A DNA stretch of 64,000 bases from Gentiana macrophylla. Its lineage: Eukaryota > Streptophyta > Magnoliopsida > Gentianales > Gentianaceae. The notes below the pieces were generated by a model. That model saw only the letters and a list, made by a program, of their open reading frames with translations, did not search any database and was not told the DNA's origin. The position numbers and the translations under genes were made by a program. Of this stretch, positions 1 to 10,239 are shown in pieces (within the stretch, counting starts at the first letter, position 1; the number at the start of each line of letters is the position of its first letter). Where the stretch lies: assembly GCA_026214975.1 (NCBI GenBank), contig CM047809.1, positions 32,523,977 to 32,587,976 on the forward strand, in the 5' to 3' direction.

Positions 1-903
1 CCCGTGTGGTCCCCTTTCATGGGGTGTGTGGTACCAGGGGATTGTCCTTTGTCCCTGCCATGTGTCAAACGCTGATAGGTTGTCTACAAAAAATGCCAAA
101 AGGTACTCTGATTCTCAACCGTTCTGACAATCACCAACCTCGCACTGTCTGTGTGCTCAGGCACCGTGTCGGGAGATTGCCGAAAGCGACCTGTCCGGTG
201 AGTCTAACGGCAGCGATGAGGTATGGATATCGGAATTTTTTGGGGCAACTACGATTTCTCAAGCGTGAAGCCCCAAAAATTCCAACGTCCTGTCGGTACC
301 AGTGTGATTCTATCCCAAATCCAAAAAAGCAGACAGTTTATTCTCAATATAAATCTCTATTTCGATGCAGCACCGGGAAATTTGAATGAAAATGACGATA
401 GCAACCAAAATAACTTGAAGAATAACAACCAAAACAATGGGAGTGTTTCGAGCCTTTTCTTGACGCAAAAAATGTCGAGAGTGTTGATTTCTCAAGAGCA
501 AACTCAACAAAATCACTTGTCCTTAGCCCTTTTCGGGGGTGAACAGCTCTAGCCAACAAATCAAAAAGCTCTAAAATGAAGTTTCCGGCCAGGATACGTA
601 CAATGCCAGCTCCGACGAGTTTCTTTTTGCATAAATCACGAGGAAGGTGATGATTCAAACGCAAGCTCGTGACTATGAACAAAGAATCGTGGAGGTTACC
701 TTATTTCGATGTGATTTCGGTGCCGAGATGGAGGTTTTAACTTGAGCAAACAAGAGCTGAGAGTTTTTTGAGGAAGATATCGTGAGGACGGCTTGAAGAA
801 GACGAGGTTCTTCCTGGGACCGGCATGAAACCTTGTAACCGTGGAGGTGCCGTACGCCGGAAACGAGTTGAAAATCTTCTTGTTTCCCGATAACGGAGCC
901 AAC
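1..903 (-). mobile_element. 5' internal leader of a reverse-oriented Gypsy element (partial)
   Basis: This stretch lies directly inside the LTR at 904-1510 and reads leftward out of the window. At about 886-903 the minus strand reads TTGGCTCCGTTATCGGGAAA, close to the TGGCGCCGTT-type primer-binding sites of plant Ty3/Gypsy elements, and it touches the LTR edge as a PBS should. Open frames on the minus strand (696-902 and 344-682) show no domain I recognise, so this is probably untranslated leader and possibly the start of gag. The gag-pol body would be to the left of the window. The LTR and PBS placement is what I see. The Tat-like Gypsy lineage is an inference from the PBS type. Confidence 0.5.
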
Positions 904-1510
904 TGATAATGTCGAAATTATCTGAGGTGTTCAGTGGTAGATTTGTTGTGGATATCTAGCTGTGTGAGTAGTATAGTGGTGATGGCTCACAGTGGAGCTG
1001 TAGGATATGTGGTGATGAATGTTGTGGTGCAAACCATGTAGAAACAGAGTAGTAAATTGGGCAGAGTTTTGCCTTGCTTTCTATATTATTAGTTTTTTTC
1101 ATTTTAGTTACACATGGAGCCCTATTTATAGGGTGAGAATAGACTAAAGTTCAATATAATTACAATCAAGTGCGGCTGATCCTCGAGCCGCATCCAGACG
1201 ACGACGCGGATCCAAGGGCCTGTGTTGTGTGTCCTCAACCGGCTAGCTGTGGTGTCGGTCTCTATCTCCAAATGCAAGGGGCGGATGGATCTCTGGCGGA
1301 TGCATCACTCTTGTCTTCGAGAGAGCCGGGCGTCCCCCTGTCTTGTCCTCTCCGTGGGCTCATATTGGAGGCCCATCATAGGAGTAGGAATGTGCCTTGC
1401 GTGTGGGCTTCACGGTACACGGGCCTTCCGGGGCCTGTTCGGATTCTTCCCGCAGGTCTTTCCGGACCTGTATGCGGGCTCATGGGCCGGACGGCAGAGC
1501 CGGCCTATCA
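904..1510 (-). repeat. LTR of a reverse-oriented Gypsy-type retrotransposon
   Basis: The block starts TGATAATGTC and ends GGCCTATCA on the + strand, so it has TG...CA ends with a 5-bp inverted terminus (TGATA/TATCA). On the minus strand a strong TATA box (TATAAATAGGG, near 1120-1131) sits mid-element, as expected for the LTR promoter. A PBS-like sequence abuts its inner edge at 903. The right half (1170-1510) is distinctly GC-rich compared with the flanking AT-rich DNA. A second LTR is not in the window, so the boundaries rest on the termini and the PBS only. Confidence 0.6.
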
Positions 1511-1786
1511 TTTACTCTTTATTTTGTGTTTTGTCTTATAATGTAAGTTTATTTAGAAAATCAATGAACCATTTATTTTATTTTTCTTCTTTTGTCCCCC
1601 ATTTAATATATAGTCATTAACTTTTCACTATTTACATTAATAATGGCCAAAAATTATATTAGATTTTTTCATCAAAATTAAAGACACGCAACCAATTTAA
1701 CAAACTTTATTAAATTTTTTTAATGGCCAACTTTATTAATCTCTGTGAAAAATATCAAAAAAAAAAACTTAAATTTTATGACGGAG
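1511..1786. other. AT-rich intergenic spacer
   Basis: AT-rich sequence between the Gypsy LTR and the MITE. I see no gene, RNA or repeat boundary in it. Confidence 0.5.
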
Positions 1787-1789
1787 TTA

Positions 1790-2204
1790 GGCCCTCTTAT
1801 CAGGTGCACCATTTTTTATCCCTATAATAATATAAATAATACATATCTCTATTTTACAACATCTTAATTCAAAATACCCCATAGCAGCATCATATCATTA
1901 TCCCTATAACATTTCAAATAATATTAAATAATACATATTCTACCTCACAACCCTATTTATACACATTAAATATTTATTATTTAACTCCAGCAGCATCACT
2001 ATTCATATCCCTATAATTTTTTATAATTAAATATGTTTAGGGACGTGAATAGTGCATCCCCACAAGTAGGGATACACTTTCATATCCCTAAAAATAAATA
2101 AATATGGATACGGACTCTGCTGTAAAAGTTATTTTGAGATAAACTTTATTTTTTATCCTTATTTTAAGGATAGAACACTATAAGAGTTTCTGCTACGAAT
2201 GCCC
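1790..2204 (+). mobile_element. MITE, copy 1 (PIF/Harbinger-like, TTA target duplication)
   Basis: A 415-bp non-coding element flanked by TTA at 1787-1789 and 2205-2207. Its ends form an imperfect inverted repeat (start GGCCCTCTTATCAGGTGC; the end reads GGGCATTCGTAGCAGAAAC on the other strand). A second copy lies in inverted orientation at 14242-14663. The two share runs such as the ATATTAAATAATACATATTC segment and the stretch on either side of TTAAATATG. A 3-bp TTA/TAA duplication with GGGC-type ends fits Tourist/PIF-Harbinger MITEs. The superfamily is inferred. Confidence 0.7.
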
Positions 2205-2207
2205 TTA

Positions 2208-2613
2208 GTAATTGCCCTTTAATCCGTGGAAATGAAAATGTTTATTACAAGCGGCCCGAGCAGGATTTTGCCCTTGAAATGAAGTCTGAGTATTTCGGGT
2301 CAAGTTAAATATTGTCCGCACTCACTGTCATCATTCATCACTATCATCGATTTCTCGCCTCTCGTTTCCTCTGTGTCTTCGAGGTTTTTTTTTTTCTTTT
2401 TCTTTTTTTTTCTTTTTTTTTTTTTTTTCTTCTTTTTCTTCATTGCTCGATAATTTTTCATTTCCCGCTCACTTTGTTGATTTTGTTTACTTTAATTTTT
2501 GGTAGTACAATTTTCATTTCCCCCTACCTAAGAGATTCTAGTTGCTCCAGATTTTTCATCGTCTTGGAATTTTAGATTTTAATTTGAGACAGAAGAATCA
2601 GAACAAGAAGAAA
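2208..2613 (+). promoter_or_regulatory. Promoter and 5' UTR region of the UBP1-like gene
   Basis: This is the only DNA between the MITE and the UBP1 start codon. It contains a long pyrimidine (C/T) tract at about 2383-2450, a frequent feature of plant leader and core-promoter regions, and no convincing coding sequence. The transcription start cannot be fixed from the sequence. The MITE end lies about 400 bp upstream of the ATG, so promoter function probably overlaps or abuts the transposon. Confidence 0.4.
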
Positions 2614-5600
2614 ATGCATCAGCAAAGGTTCAAGCAGCAAGCACTGATGCAGCAGCAATCTTTATATCATCCTGGGCTCTTAGCTCCTCAACAGGTCTTA
2701 ACCCGACTCGCTGCAGCTATTTTTTATTTTTTATTTTTTAATTTCTTTAGGGGTTGGGGTTTACTGGTCTGATTTAGGGATATAAAGCTGTTCATCAAAT
2801 TTTATTAAGATGGGTTTTGCGGTATAACATATGGGAGCAGACTTTCCAAGTATTAGGTGTAAGATGTTGTTGAGATGCCTTTTCAGCTTTCGTTTGTTGC
2901 AAGTATATTCAAGATTTTGTGTTTTTGTGTGTAAAGTTTATTTCAAAGAATTTGTTGTTTAAACGTGCTATTATAAATCTTGTAATATTTCAAGCCTGTT
3001 GTAGTTGTCTTTTATTTGCCTTCACTATGATTTATGAGCTAAAGTTTATTAGTTGGCAGTTGTTCAAAATGTAACATAAAGCATAATTTGTTGTCTACAA
3101 AAAACCACCCCTAGAATTCCTTCTAGTAAGCTAGTAAAACATCTTTAATCTCATTTTCATGGACATTGTTCATAGCCTTGACTAGTCGTGTTTGATTTCA
3201 TTCTCTGAAATATTGAGCTCAGAATGTTTCATTGTAGTCACTGAATTTTATTTTTTTGCTTTGCAAAATTAGCATTTTTAGTTGGCCCGTCCCTTCCATA
3301 AACCCGTGTTGGCCGGATGCTTCGATGCATCTGCCCCATTATGGATGTAACTAGATGTCTCTTCTTGTTGTCAGAAGTTTACTCGAGTCTTTCGTGAAAT
3401 ATGAATGACAATATATTCGGTTTAAGCGGAGAGTAGAAATTTTAATCATCTCATTTCTTAGTGAGAAACGGGTCTTTTGTGGAGAAGTTACCAGAGTCTC
3501 AAGTGAAATATCAAATTTGAACTTATGTCCTTCAATCTGAGCAGGGAACAGATATTAGTCATCTCATTTTTTATGTGGAATTCTTTTCCGTTTAGGTGGA
3601 AATCTGTACAATGTGCAGTGTACCATAGTTCGAGTTTTGTGTTGAGGCTAGCTGAGAGACTTTCATATTTTTCTTTTGAGCACGGATTATTTTTTATTTT
3701 TGTCCTTCTTTTTTATTTTCTTATTTTACACTTCGCTCTGCAGATAGATCCCATTTTGAGTGGAAATTTGCCTCCTGGATTTGATCCAAGTACATGCCGC
3801 AGCGTGTGAGTGCTTCACATAGATTACACTTTTTTTATTATACTTTTTTCCCTTTGTTCATTTGTTTCTTGGTTCTTTAGTGGTTAGGATCCCTCCCCCC
3901 ACCCCCAAAACCCCCTTTCTACCTTGGACAGTAACAGGCTAATTCACCAGTAATGGAAGTCTTATTGTCTGTCGCCTGAATTGTGTATAATACGTGTCAT
4001 TTATGTGAATCGCTAGGAAAAATGAGTAAATGAGTAATTTTTCTCTTATCATATATGATTTATTTTTCGACGATTAGGTACGTTGGGAACATCCATCCAC
4101 AAGTGACAGAGCCACTCCTTCAGCAAGTTTTTGCTACTGCTGGTCCCCTTGAAGGATGCAAGCTCATTCGTAAGGAGAAGGTGCGTTGTCTCCTATCTCA
4201 TTTGTCCCCAAATATTTCAATTGGAGTTATTATGGTAACTCCCAAGTGCCAAAACTTACCGATAAGTTTAGGCTGTTAAAGGAAGATGTGTAATATATAC
4301 ATGTATACATTGGTATATGCTCCCTCGTGTTTGGATTTTCTAACACAAGAACAAATGCCAAAACTTACCGATAAGTAGTTTTTTTTAATAAAAAATGTGC
4401 AGTGGTGAGATTGATCTCGAACCTTCTATGACCATGATAAATTACAAACCCCCTTGTATTGTGATTGCAATTTTATGTTAAGACTTTCATAGTTGTAATG
4501 GTTTAGCTTTTTTGATGCAGTCCTCTTATGGTTTTGTGGATTATTATGACTCAAGATCTGCTGCCATTGCCATTATGACTCTGAATGGACGCCACTTGTA
4601 AGCATTTTTTGAAAGTTTTTTCTTTGAATTTGAATTTGCAGAAACGTATCTAACTTGTACTCGACAGGTTTGCACAGCCTATAAAAGTTAACTGGGCATT
4701 TGCAAATGCACAGAGAGAAGACACGACAAGTATGTCATTAATTTTAACTCTTTTTTCTGCTCTCATTTGATTCAATACGGTTTCATATTTTCATTGTATA
4801 TTCTGTTTTTTTTCCCTTTGAGGGTCTGAGTATATATATGTTCTGTAATTGGCTTGGCTTGTAGGCCACTTTAACATCTTTGTTGGCGATCTTAGCCCGG
4901 AGGTTACTGATGCCACGTTGTTTGCTTGTTTCTCGGTTTATCCTAGTTGTTCGTAAGTTTCACTATTCTCAGTTCGTTGTCAATGTTACTGTTTTTTTAG
5001 GTGGTTGTATTTACGTTGATCATAATTTTATGTATTTGTTTTGCAGAGATGCTAGGGTCATGTGGGACCAGAACTCTGGTCGTTCTAGGGGCTTTGGATT
5101 TGTTTCATTTCGCTCTCAGCAGGTGATATAAACGGCTTTTTTAAGTGCCCTTACTATCTTTCTTTTTTCCTTTTTTGGGGGTCAATAGAAGACATTTTTG
5201 CCCCGTCTTTCTATGAAGACGTTCTTTAAACATGCCATGATGTTGATTTTTGTGTTATTTTTTCAGGATGCCCAAAGTGCTATCAACGATTTAACTGGTG
5301 AGGATTTCGTGTTTTCTGCTCTATGTTTAATTTCTGAATTTTTTTATTTGTTTGTATATGTGTTTGACTTTACATGTTTTTATGCTTTGTTAAACAACCG
5401 GGCTTTTCATTGGACTGAGTATATTATGGTATCAGAAGAAGTCTTGGGCGGGCTTAGCTATAGTATAAAGCCCAAAGCAACTTTCTTAGTCTAACACCAA
5501 GCGTACAAGACATACAAATACGACCCGATACAACTTGTTACATAATGCAATGAATAACCCTAAAGGCACTACATGCTATCTCTCCTTGAAAAATATAAAC

Positions 5601-8600
5601 TGAAGGTCGATTCATATTGACTTCAGAAAGGTTTACATTTAAAGAAGGATTCTTTGACATCCATTTGTCATCATTTATTGCCATACCGTAATGGAGTCCA
5701 GAACTTGTGGAAACAATAAAGTTGCTCGAAGACCTAATTTGGCAAGCAATTGGGCCTTGTAGAGCGGTACAGGCATTGGCAACCATTTGGGCCTAGTAGA
5801 GGTCCATGAATCCATCAAGCTTATACTTGACAATGAAAGTCCTCTTGGGGTTAAAGCATTTGCATCAGTTTTTTTTAACATATTTTCTATGTTACACACT
5901 CAAATATCACTTTTCTTTGTCTTACAAAATCTCTATTCAGAGTGAAATGCATCAATAACACTACAAGGCATAATTTGAGTAGAGTATATATTTTTTGCAG
6001 TACATGTAGTGCAAAATTCAAAGATTTTGTATTTTGCGGATTTGAGTAGAGATTCTGCTACAAATGGGTTTTAGCGGATCTAAATGATTTGGATATCTGT
6101 TTTACAAATTTACCTTCTTTGATACTGCAAACATACTTGAATAGGAGAAAACTGAGAAATTGTAGGGGATTTTTACTTTTTATGTTGTTGCAATGAAATG
6201 TTTTCGTCACTGTTTGGTTGGCTTGTGTGTACACGGTATGCTGCATGCCGTGAGCCTGTATTTTTCCAGTGTACTGTGCATAAAGACACAATTTGCATTA
6301 CATAATAGTCGCGTTTTATTTTGGGGCTATTTTTTCCCTTGTATCAAGGGGGGGCGGGGAACAAGCGTTTTCAATTGTATATGAAGACATTTGAATCATA
6401 ATTTTTGTTTCCTTTATAGGGATTAATTCAAACTATTGCAAAAATGACAGGGAAGTGGCTGGGGAGCAGACAAATAAGATGCAATTGGGCAGCGAAAGGT
6501 GCCGGTGTTGGTGATGACAAGCAGAATTCAGATGCCAAAACCGTCGTGGAACTTACGGGCGGTAGTACATCAGGTTGATCATCACTTGTCTTAAATGATT
6601 ATGTTTGAATATCTAATTTCCAGTAATTAAATATTTTGCCCAAATCCATAATGTACTATTGGCACTTGTTTCTCGTTGACATCTTAATTTGTAGAATTGT
6701 TCGTTTTTAAGTGTTTTATTATTTAAGGCAAGGGGCCCCTAATTTATTGCGATTGTAACATTTTCACCCCTTAATTTTTATTATTTTTTAGCAAATTGGG
6801 CTCCTCACTAGCACATATTTGTCATTTAGGTGTTAAGAACCTAATTTTAATCTTCTTTTTTTGTCACACAAATGCGCAGCTCTTATTTCCACGAGTTCAA
6901 TGCAGCAAACAACATTAAAAAATGGACTTCAAAATCCTTGTCAAGAATCAGCTTTGACACAAAACGTGATCAACTTCGACCGCAAAATTGCCAATGATTT
7001 TGAAGTCCGTTTTTTAGGTCATTTATTGCACTGAATTCTGGAAACAAGAGTTATGTAGTGGTGTGATAACAAATTGTTTTTTTCATACTATAGGGACCAA
7101 TATCGACCATTTTTAACCGTATAGGGTCCAATTTGATACATAAACATTGAGTAGCTGTAGGTGCCGATTTGTTGAAAATAAATGTTAAGGGGGCTAAAAT
7201 TTTACGATCGAGATAGTTTATGGGCTTTCCGTGTCTTTTTCCCTTTTCTTTATCTCTGTGATGAAAATAGTTAATGGGATTTCAACTGTAAACACTTGCA
7301 AATTACGTTTCACATGTGTCCCTGTTATTTGATGACAGATTAATGCTGGGCATTATGCTTTTTCTAGTATATTTTTCACATAAATTTCTGTTGAAAGCTC
7401 ATATATATTTGTTCAATATGCAGAAGGTGGTCAGGAGAGGGCCAATGAAGACGCCCCTGAAAATAACCCGCAGTATACTACTGTTTATGTTGGAAACCTT
7501 GCTTATGAAGTAAGTAGTTTCTTCTTTTTGAGCATATACATATGTTGAACACTACAAATCCTTTTATTATCTTTAAATCTTTAATCTTTCCATTGCTTTC
7601 TTGAATGCTTAAACCGTCACTGTTATGTGTTCTAGTTTATTATCCAATCCATGATGATACATATATATAAAAACATTGCAGGTGACGCCAGCAGAGCTAC
7701 ACCGACAATTCCATGCACTTGGAGCAGGAGTGATTGAAGATGTTAGGATTCAGAAAGACAAGGGATTCGGTTTTGTAAGATATAGCAATCATTCTGAAGC
7801 TGCTCGAGCCATTCAGTTGGGAAATGCCTGTATTCTCTTTGGCAAACCATTAAAGGTAAATTAAGAACTTGGTTGCCTACAAACGACATTTAATACTACC
7901 TCTGTCCCGAAATGTACCTCTTTTAGAGGATTTTACGTAAATTACGAAAGTGGGTAGTTTTGAAACAAGAAAATCTAAAATACTTTTTGATAATCATTAA
8001 TAGAATAGCCGTAAAGTAGAGTGAAATGAGTAGATGGATATTAAATCCTGGTAAGATGAAGAAGAACATAAATTAAGGGCAAGTTTGTTTCCCAAAAGAC
8101 ATTGGAGAATCCTCAACTATCACGATGTTAACATTTTGGTTCCTCGACTTTCATTTTAAACAAACTGGTACAGTTAACGATGATCTATATTGGTTCATAT
8201 GGTATGAAACATAACTACACAGCCCTTGTTTTTCACGAGTTCAAAAATATTGGTAGTTGATTCTGGATGAGGATTATTGACATCCGTTTTTTATACCGTT
8301 TGTTGCGTTGAACTCCTAGAAATCATATGCTTCTCAATTTGTTGTTTGTAATGTAATAAAATGGTTTGTTTTGTAGTGCTCATGGGGCAGCAAGCCAACT
8401 CCACCCGGTGCTAGTTCCGGGCCATTAGCCCCACCTGCGGTTGCACACGTGCCCGGTTTTTCTGATCTTGAAGCTTATCAGAGGCAGCTTGCTCTTAGTA
8501 AGATGGGGGGTGGTGGTGCCCAAGCTCTTCTTCATGCTCAAGGTCACAATATGGCCGCCGCCGCCGCCACTCAGCCACTTTATGGCGTATCCGCCGCCAC

Positions 8601-8625
8601 TCAGCCACCTTTGTATTACCAGTAG
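2614..8625 (+). CDS. UBP1: UBP1-type oligouridylate-binding protein, three RRMs (12 exons)
   Basis: Exons: 2614-2694, 3744-3805, 4078-4180, 4521-4597, 4668-4729, 4865-4952, 5047-5122, 5267-5297, 6451-6573, 7424-7509, 7682-7855, 8377-8625. All introns are GT-AG and the phase is kept throughout, giving 403 residues. The protein opens with a Q-rich segment ending in LYHPGLLAP, typical of the family. RRM1 has RNP2 VYVGNI (48-53) and RNP1 SYGFVDYY (about 84-90). RRM2 has IFVGDL (133-138) and RGFGFVSF (172-179). RRM3 has VYVGNL (255-260) and KGFGFVRY (290-297). The tail is Pro-, Gly- and Ala-rich and ends YYQ. Plant UBP1 proteins are nuclear and stress-granule proteins that bind U-rich introns and 3' UTRs, aiding splicing and mRNA stability (TIA-1 relatives). 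The start is the first ATG in the family-like leader. An alanine run coded by GCC repeats near 8550-8566, followed by a repeated AATQP motif, is a local oddity. I see no disruption. Confidence 0.96.
2695..3743 (+). other. Intron 1 of the UBP1-like gene
   Basis: A 1049-bp first intron, T-rich, starting GTCTTA and ending CTCTGCAG. A long first intron directly after the Q-rich leader exon is common in this family. I found no embedded gene or clear transposon in it. Confidence 0.85.
4181..4520 (+). other. Intron 3 of the UBP1-like gene, with a 21-bp direct repeat
   Basis: A 340-bp intron (GTGCGT...GATGCAG). It carries an exact 21-bp direct repeat at 4247-4267 and 4356-4376 (core AAAACTTACCGATAAGT), 109 bp apart. 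The repeat contains splice-donor-like GATAAGT. It could be an old local duplication. Confidence 0.8.
5298..6450 (+). other. Intron 8 of the UBP1-like gene
   Basis: The longest intron (1153 bp), with donor GTGAGG and acceptor AAATGACAG, following the very short 31-bp exon 8 inside RRM2. The middle (about 5390-5900) is less T-rich than normal intron and has short open frames on the minus strand without recognisable domains. It may hold an old inserted repeat, but I see no termini. Confidence 0.7.
6574..7423 (+). other. Intron 9 of the UBP1-like gene
   Basis: An 850-bp intron between the RRM2-RRM3 linker exon and the first RRM3 exon (GTTGAT...AATATGCAG). The fold-back element at 6888-7042 lies inside it. 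The rest is AT-rich with no other recognisable feature. Confidence 0.8.
6888..7042. mobile_element. Fold-back MITE in intron 9 of the UBP1-like gene
   Basis: The arms at 6888-6935 and 6997-7042 are imperfect inverted repeats. The left arm reads CACGAGTTCAATGCAGCAAA then AATGGACTTCAAAAT; the reverse complement of the right arm reads AGAATTCAGTGCAATAAA then AACGGACTTCAAAAT. About 60 bp separate them. A related, shorter copy lies in intron 11 (8230-8323). The class is unknown; it is a non-coding fold-back element. Confidence 0.6.
7856..8376 (+). other. Intron 11 of the UBP1-like gene
   Basis: A 521-bp intron (GTAAAT...TTTTGTAG). It contains a Stowaway-like start at about 7894 (TACCTCTGTCCCGAAATGTA) without a matching right end, and a damaged copy of the intron 9 fold-back element at 8230-8323. 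Confidence 0.8.
8230..8323. mobile_element. Second, partly deleted copy of the intronic fold-back repeat
   Basis: It shares the CACGAGTTCAA left-arm start, and the right arm (CATCCGTTTTTTATACCG then GTTGCGTTGAACTC) matches the right arm of the element at 6888-7042. Most of the left arm is missing. Confidence 0.5.
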
Positions 8626-8960
8626 TGATATAAATGCAGTGGTTGAACAAGGCATGAAAGTCAAGTTTTCTTTTTTCCTTCTGTTTTTTTTTCCTATTGG
8701 CTTCTTTCCTCATCTACATTATGCTATACTTTTCTTTTCTTTTCCTTTTTTATTAATGATTATGTAGCAACAGTAAATCTGGAGATGTTATATTCCTGAT
8801 TTGTATCACTAAGTGTTGTAGTGGCCTGGAGGGATATATATATATATTTATTTAAGATAATATTATTGTAAACGGTTGGTGTTATTTTTATAAGCTTATT
8901 GTTGTAACATTGAGTATAATCTTGCTCAACTTAATATCTTTTTATTAATGTAGTCATTGA
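8626..8960 (+). other. 3' UTR and probable poly(A) region of the UBP1-like gene
   Basis: T-rich sequence after the TAG stop at 8623-8625, with several AT-rich near-AATAAA elements around 8855-8950. The cleavage site is not determinable from sequence alone. Confidence 0.45.
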
Positions 8961-9229
8961 GAATAAGTTGCTGTCCTTGCAATATAAAGAAGAATCATAG
9001 AGAATTGGGGAGTTGGGAAACCAAAAATGCATGTACATCCATTATTTGCATGTAATCATTTTGAAAAAAAGGTAATCTTTCGACTTACAAAGTCAATTTA
9101 TTATTGACTCATATGGATGGAGGTATATATATATAATAATATCTCATTACAACGTAATAATTATGGTCTAGTTTCATCATATTCTAAAATAAATACAACG
9201 AGATGTAATGAAAATTCACAAAACTCATT
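8961..9229. other. AT-rich intergenic DNA
   Basis: No gene or repeat structure is visible. Confidence 0.4.
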
Positions 9230-9725
9230 ACCGCCATCACCACCATCCCTTCAACCCCACCCTACCCCAACTCACCCCACCCTACCCCATCATTACCCTC
9301 CAGCCCTGCTCATTGTAATCACTCGCCCTCACCACTAGCAGAATACCCTTACCTCACATCATCCCTATTCACCCTAAACCACCTCACCCGATTCATACCA
9401 CCCTTATTACACTTAATCTATCACCCTAGTTACTCATGCTCATCCTAACCAGCCTACCCTTACCTATCTTATCTCACTCCACCCACCGTACTTACACTAA
9501 CCACCCTACTTTCATCATGACTTGCCTTGACCCCATACCTCATCATTTTCACCATACATTTACTACCTTACCTCCACCCTGACCATCTATACCGTCCCAC
9601 ATATCACTCTAACACCACTACCCTTAATTCACCCACCCTACCCTATACTCACACTCACACTACCTCACCCCACCCATACCACCCTACTACCCCATCCTCC
9701 CCCACCCTTCTACTACTCCACTCAT
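9230..9725 (+). repeat. G-depleted, CCCTACCCCA-rich low-complexity tract
   Basis: About 500 bp with almost no G on the + strand, built from degenerate ACCCTACC and CACCC units. At 9255-9288 six C-runs of 3-4 bases are separated by 1-6 bases, so the minus strand has a consecutive G-quadruplex motif. Open frames here (9117-9338, 9527-9787) are low-complexity by-products. Confidence 0.7.
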
Positions 9726-9986
9726 CACCTACTATGTTACCTGCTACGAAATCTCATTATTTTCATTTCATGGTGTGTGAAATATAAGAACGGAAGGATT
9801 TCTTTGTATTACCTTACACTTTTATTTTATCATGTTATTACATATGTCCCTAAATATAAGTCATTCAACTTCTTTTGTTATGTCTCTTAATAAAAGTCAT
9901 TCACGATATCGATCAAAAGAACTTATTAATATTTTTCTTCATCTTATCCCTGATATTTTGTACTCATTCAATCATTTATACTTAAT

Positions 9987-10236
9987 CCCTCCGTTCCAAA
10001 ATAACATATACAATGATTAAAACACGACAAGTAAGGAGATGAAGTAAAACGCTTGATTTGAATACCAAAATAACCACACAAAACAATTAATGCAATGTTA
10101 TTTTTATTCTCTCACTCATTAATAAATAAGGTAGATGTAGGAAAAACACAATAAATACCGTATTTGAAATATAACCACTTCACATAAATTGAAAAAAATA
10201 TTCTAACAATTGCACCGATTATTTTGGAACGGATAG
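9987..10236. mobile_element. Stowaway-like MITE (degenerate)
   Basis: The left end CCCTCCGTTCCAAAATAA (9987-10004) is mirrored by TTATTTTGGAACGGATAG (10219-10236), the characteristic Stowaway (Tc1/mariner) inverted terminus. The interior is AT-rich and non-coding. The TA target duplication is not clean. Confidence 0.65.
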
Positions 10237-10239
10237 AAT

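Noticed and set aside
6..552. Plus-strand open frames at the left edge
   Set aside because: They run against the orientation of the Gypsy leader and show no recognisable family.
1170..1620. Plus-strand open frames of 123 and 132 residues
   Set aside because: They lie in the GC-rich half of a reverse-oriented LTR and show no domain; they overlap in different frames.
2312..2575. Phe/Leu-rich open frame upstream of the UBP1 start
   Set aside because: It is the translated pyrimidine tract of the leader; it has no ATG in a good context and no domain.
9255..9288. Interstitial telomere repeat
   Set aside because: The units are CCCTACCCCA-like and do not match the plant CCCTAAA telomere repeat.
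9117..9787. Two plus-strand open frames rich in Pro, His and Thr
   Set aside because: They are by-products of the G-free CCCTACC-type low-complexity tract; no domain, no splice signals.
9840..9925. Another Stowaway-like MITE (CCCTAAATATAAGTCATTC)
   Set aside because: Only one end-like sequence is visible; no matching inverted end could be placed.
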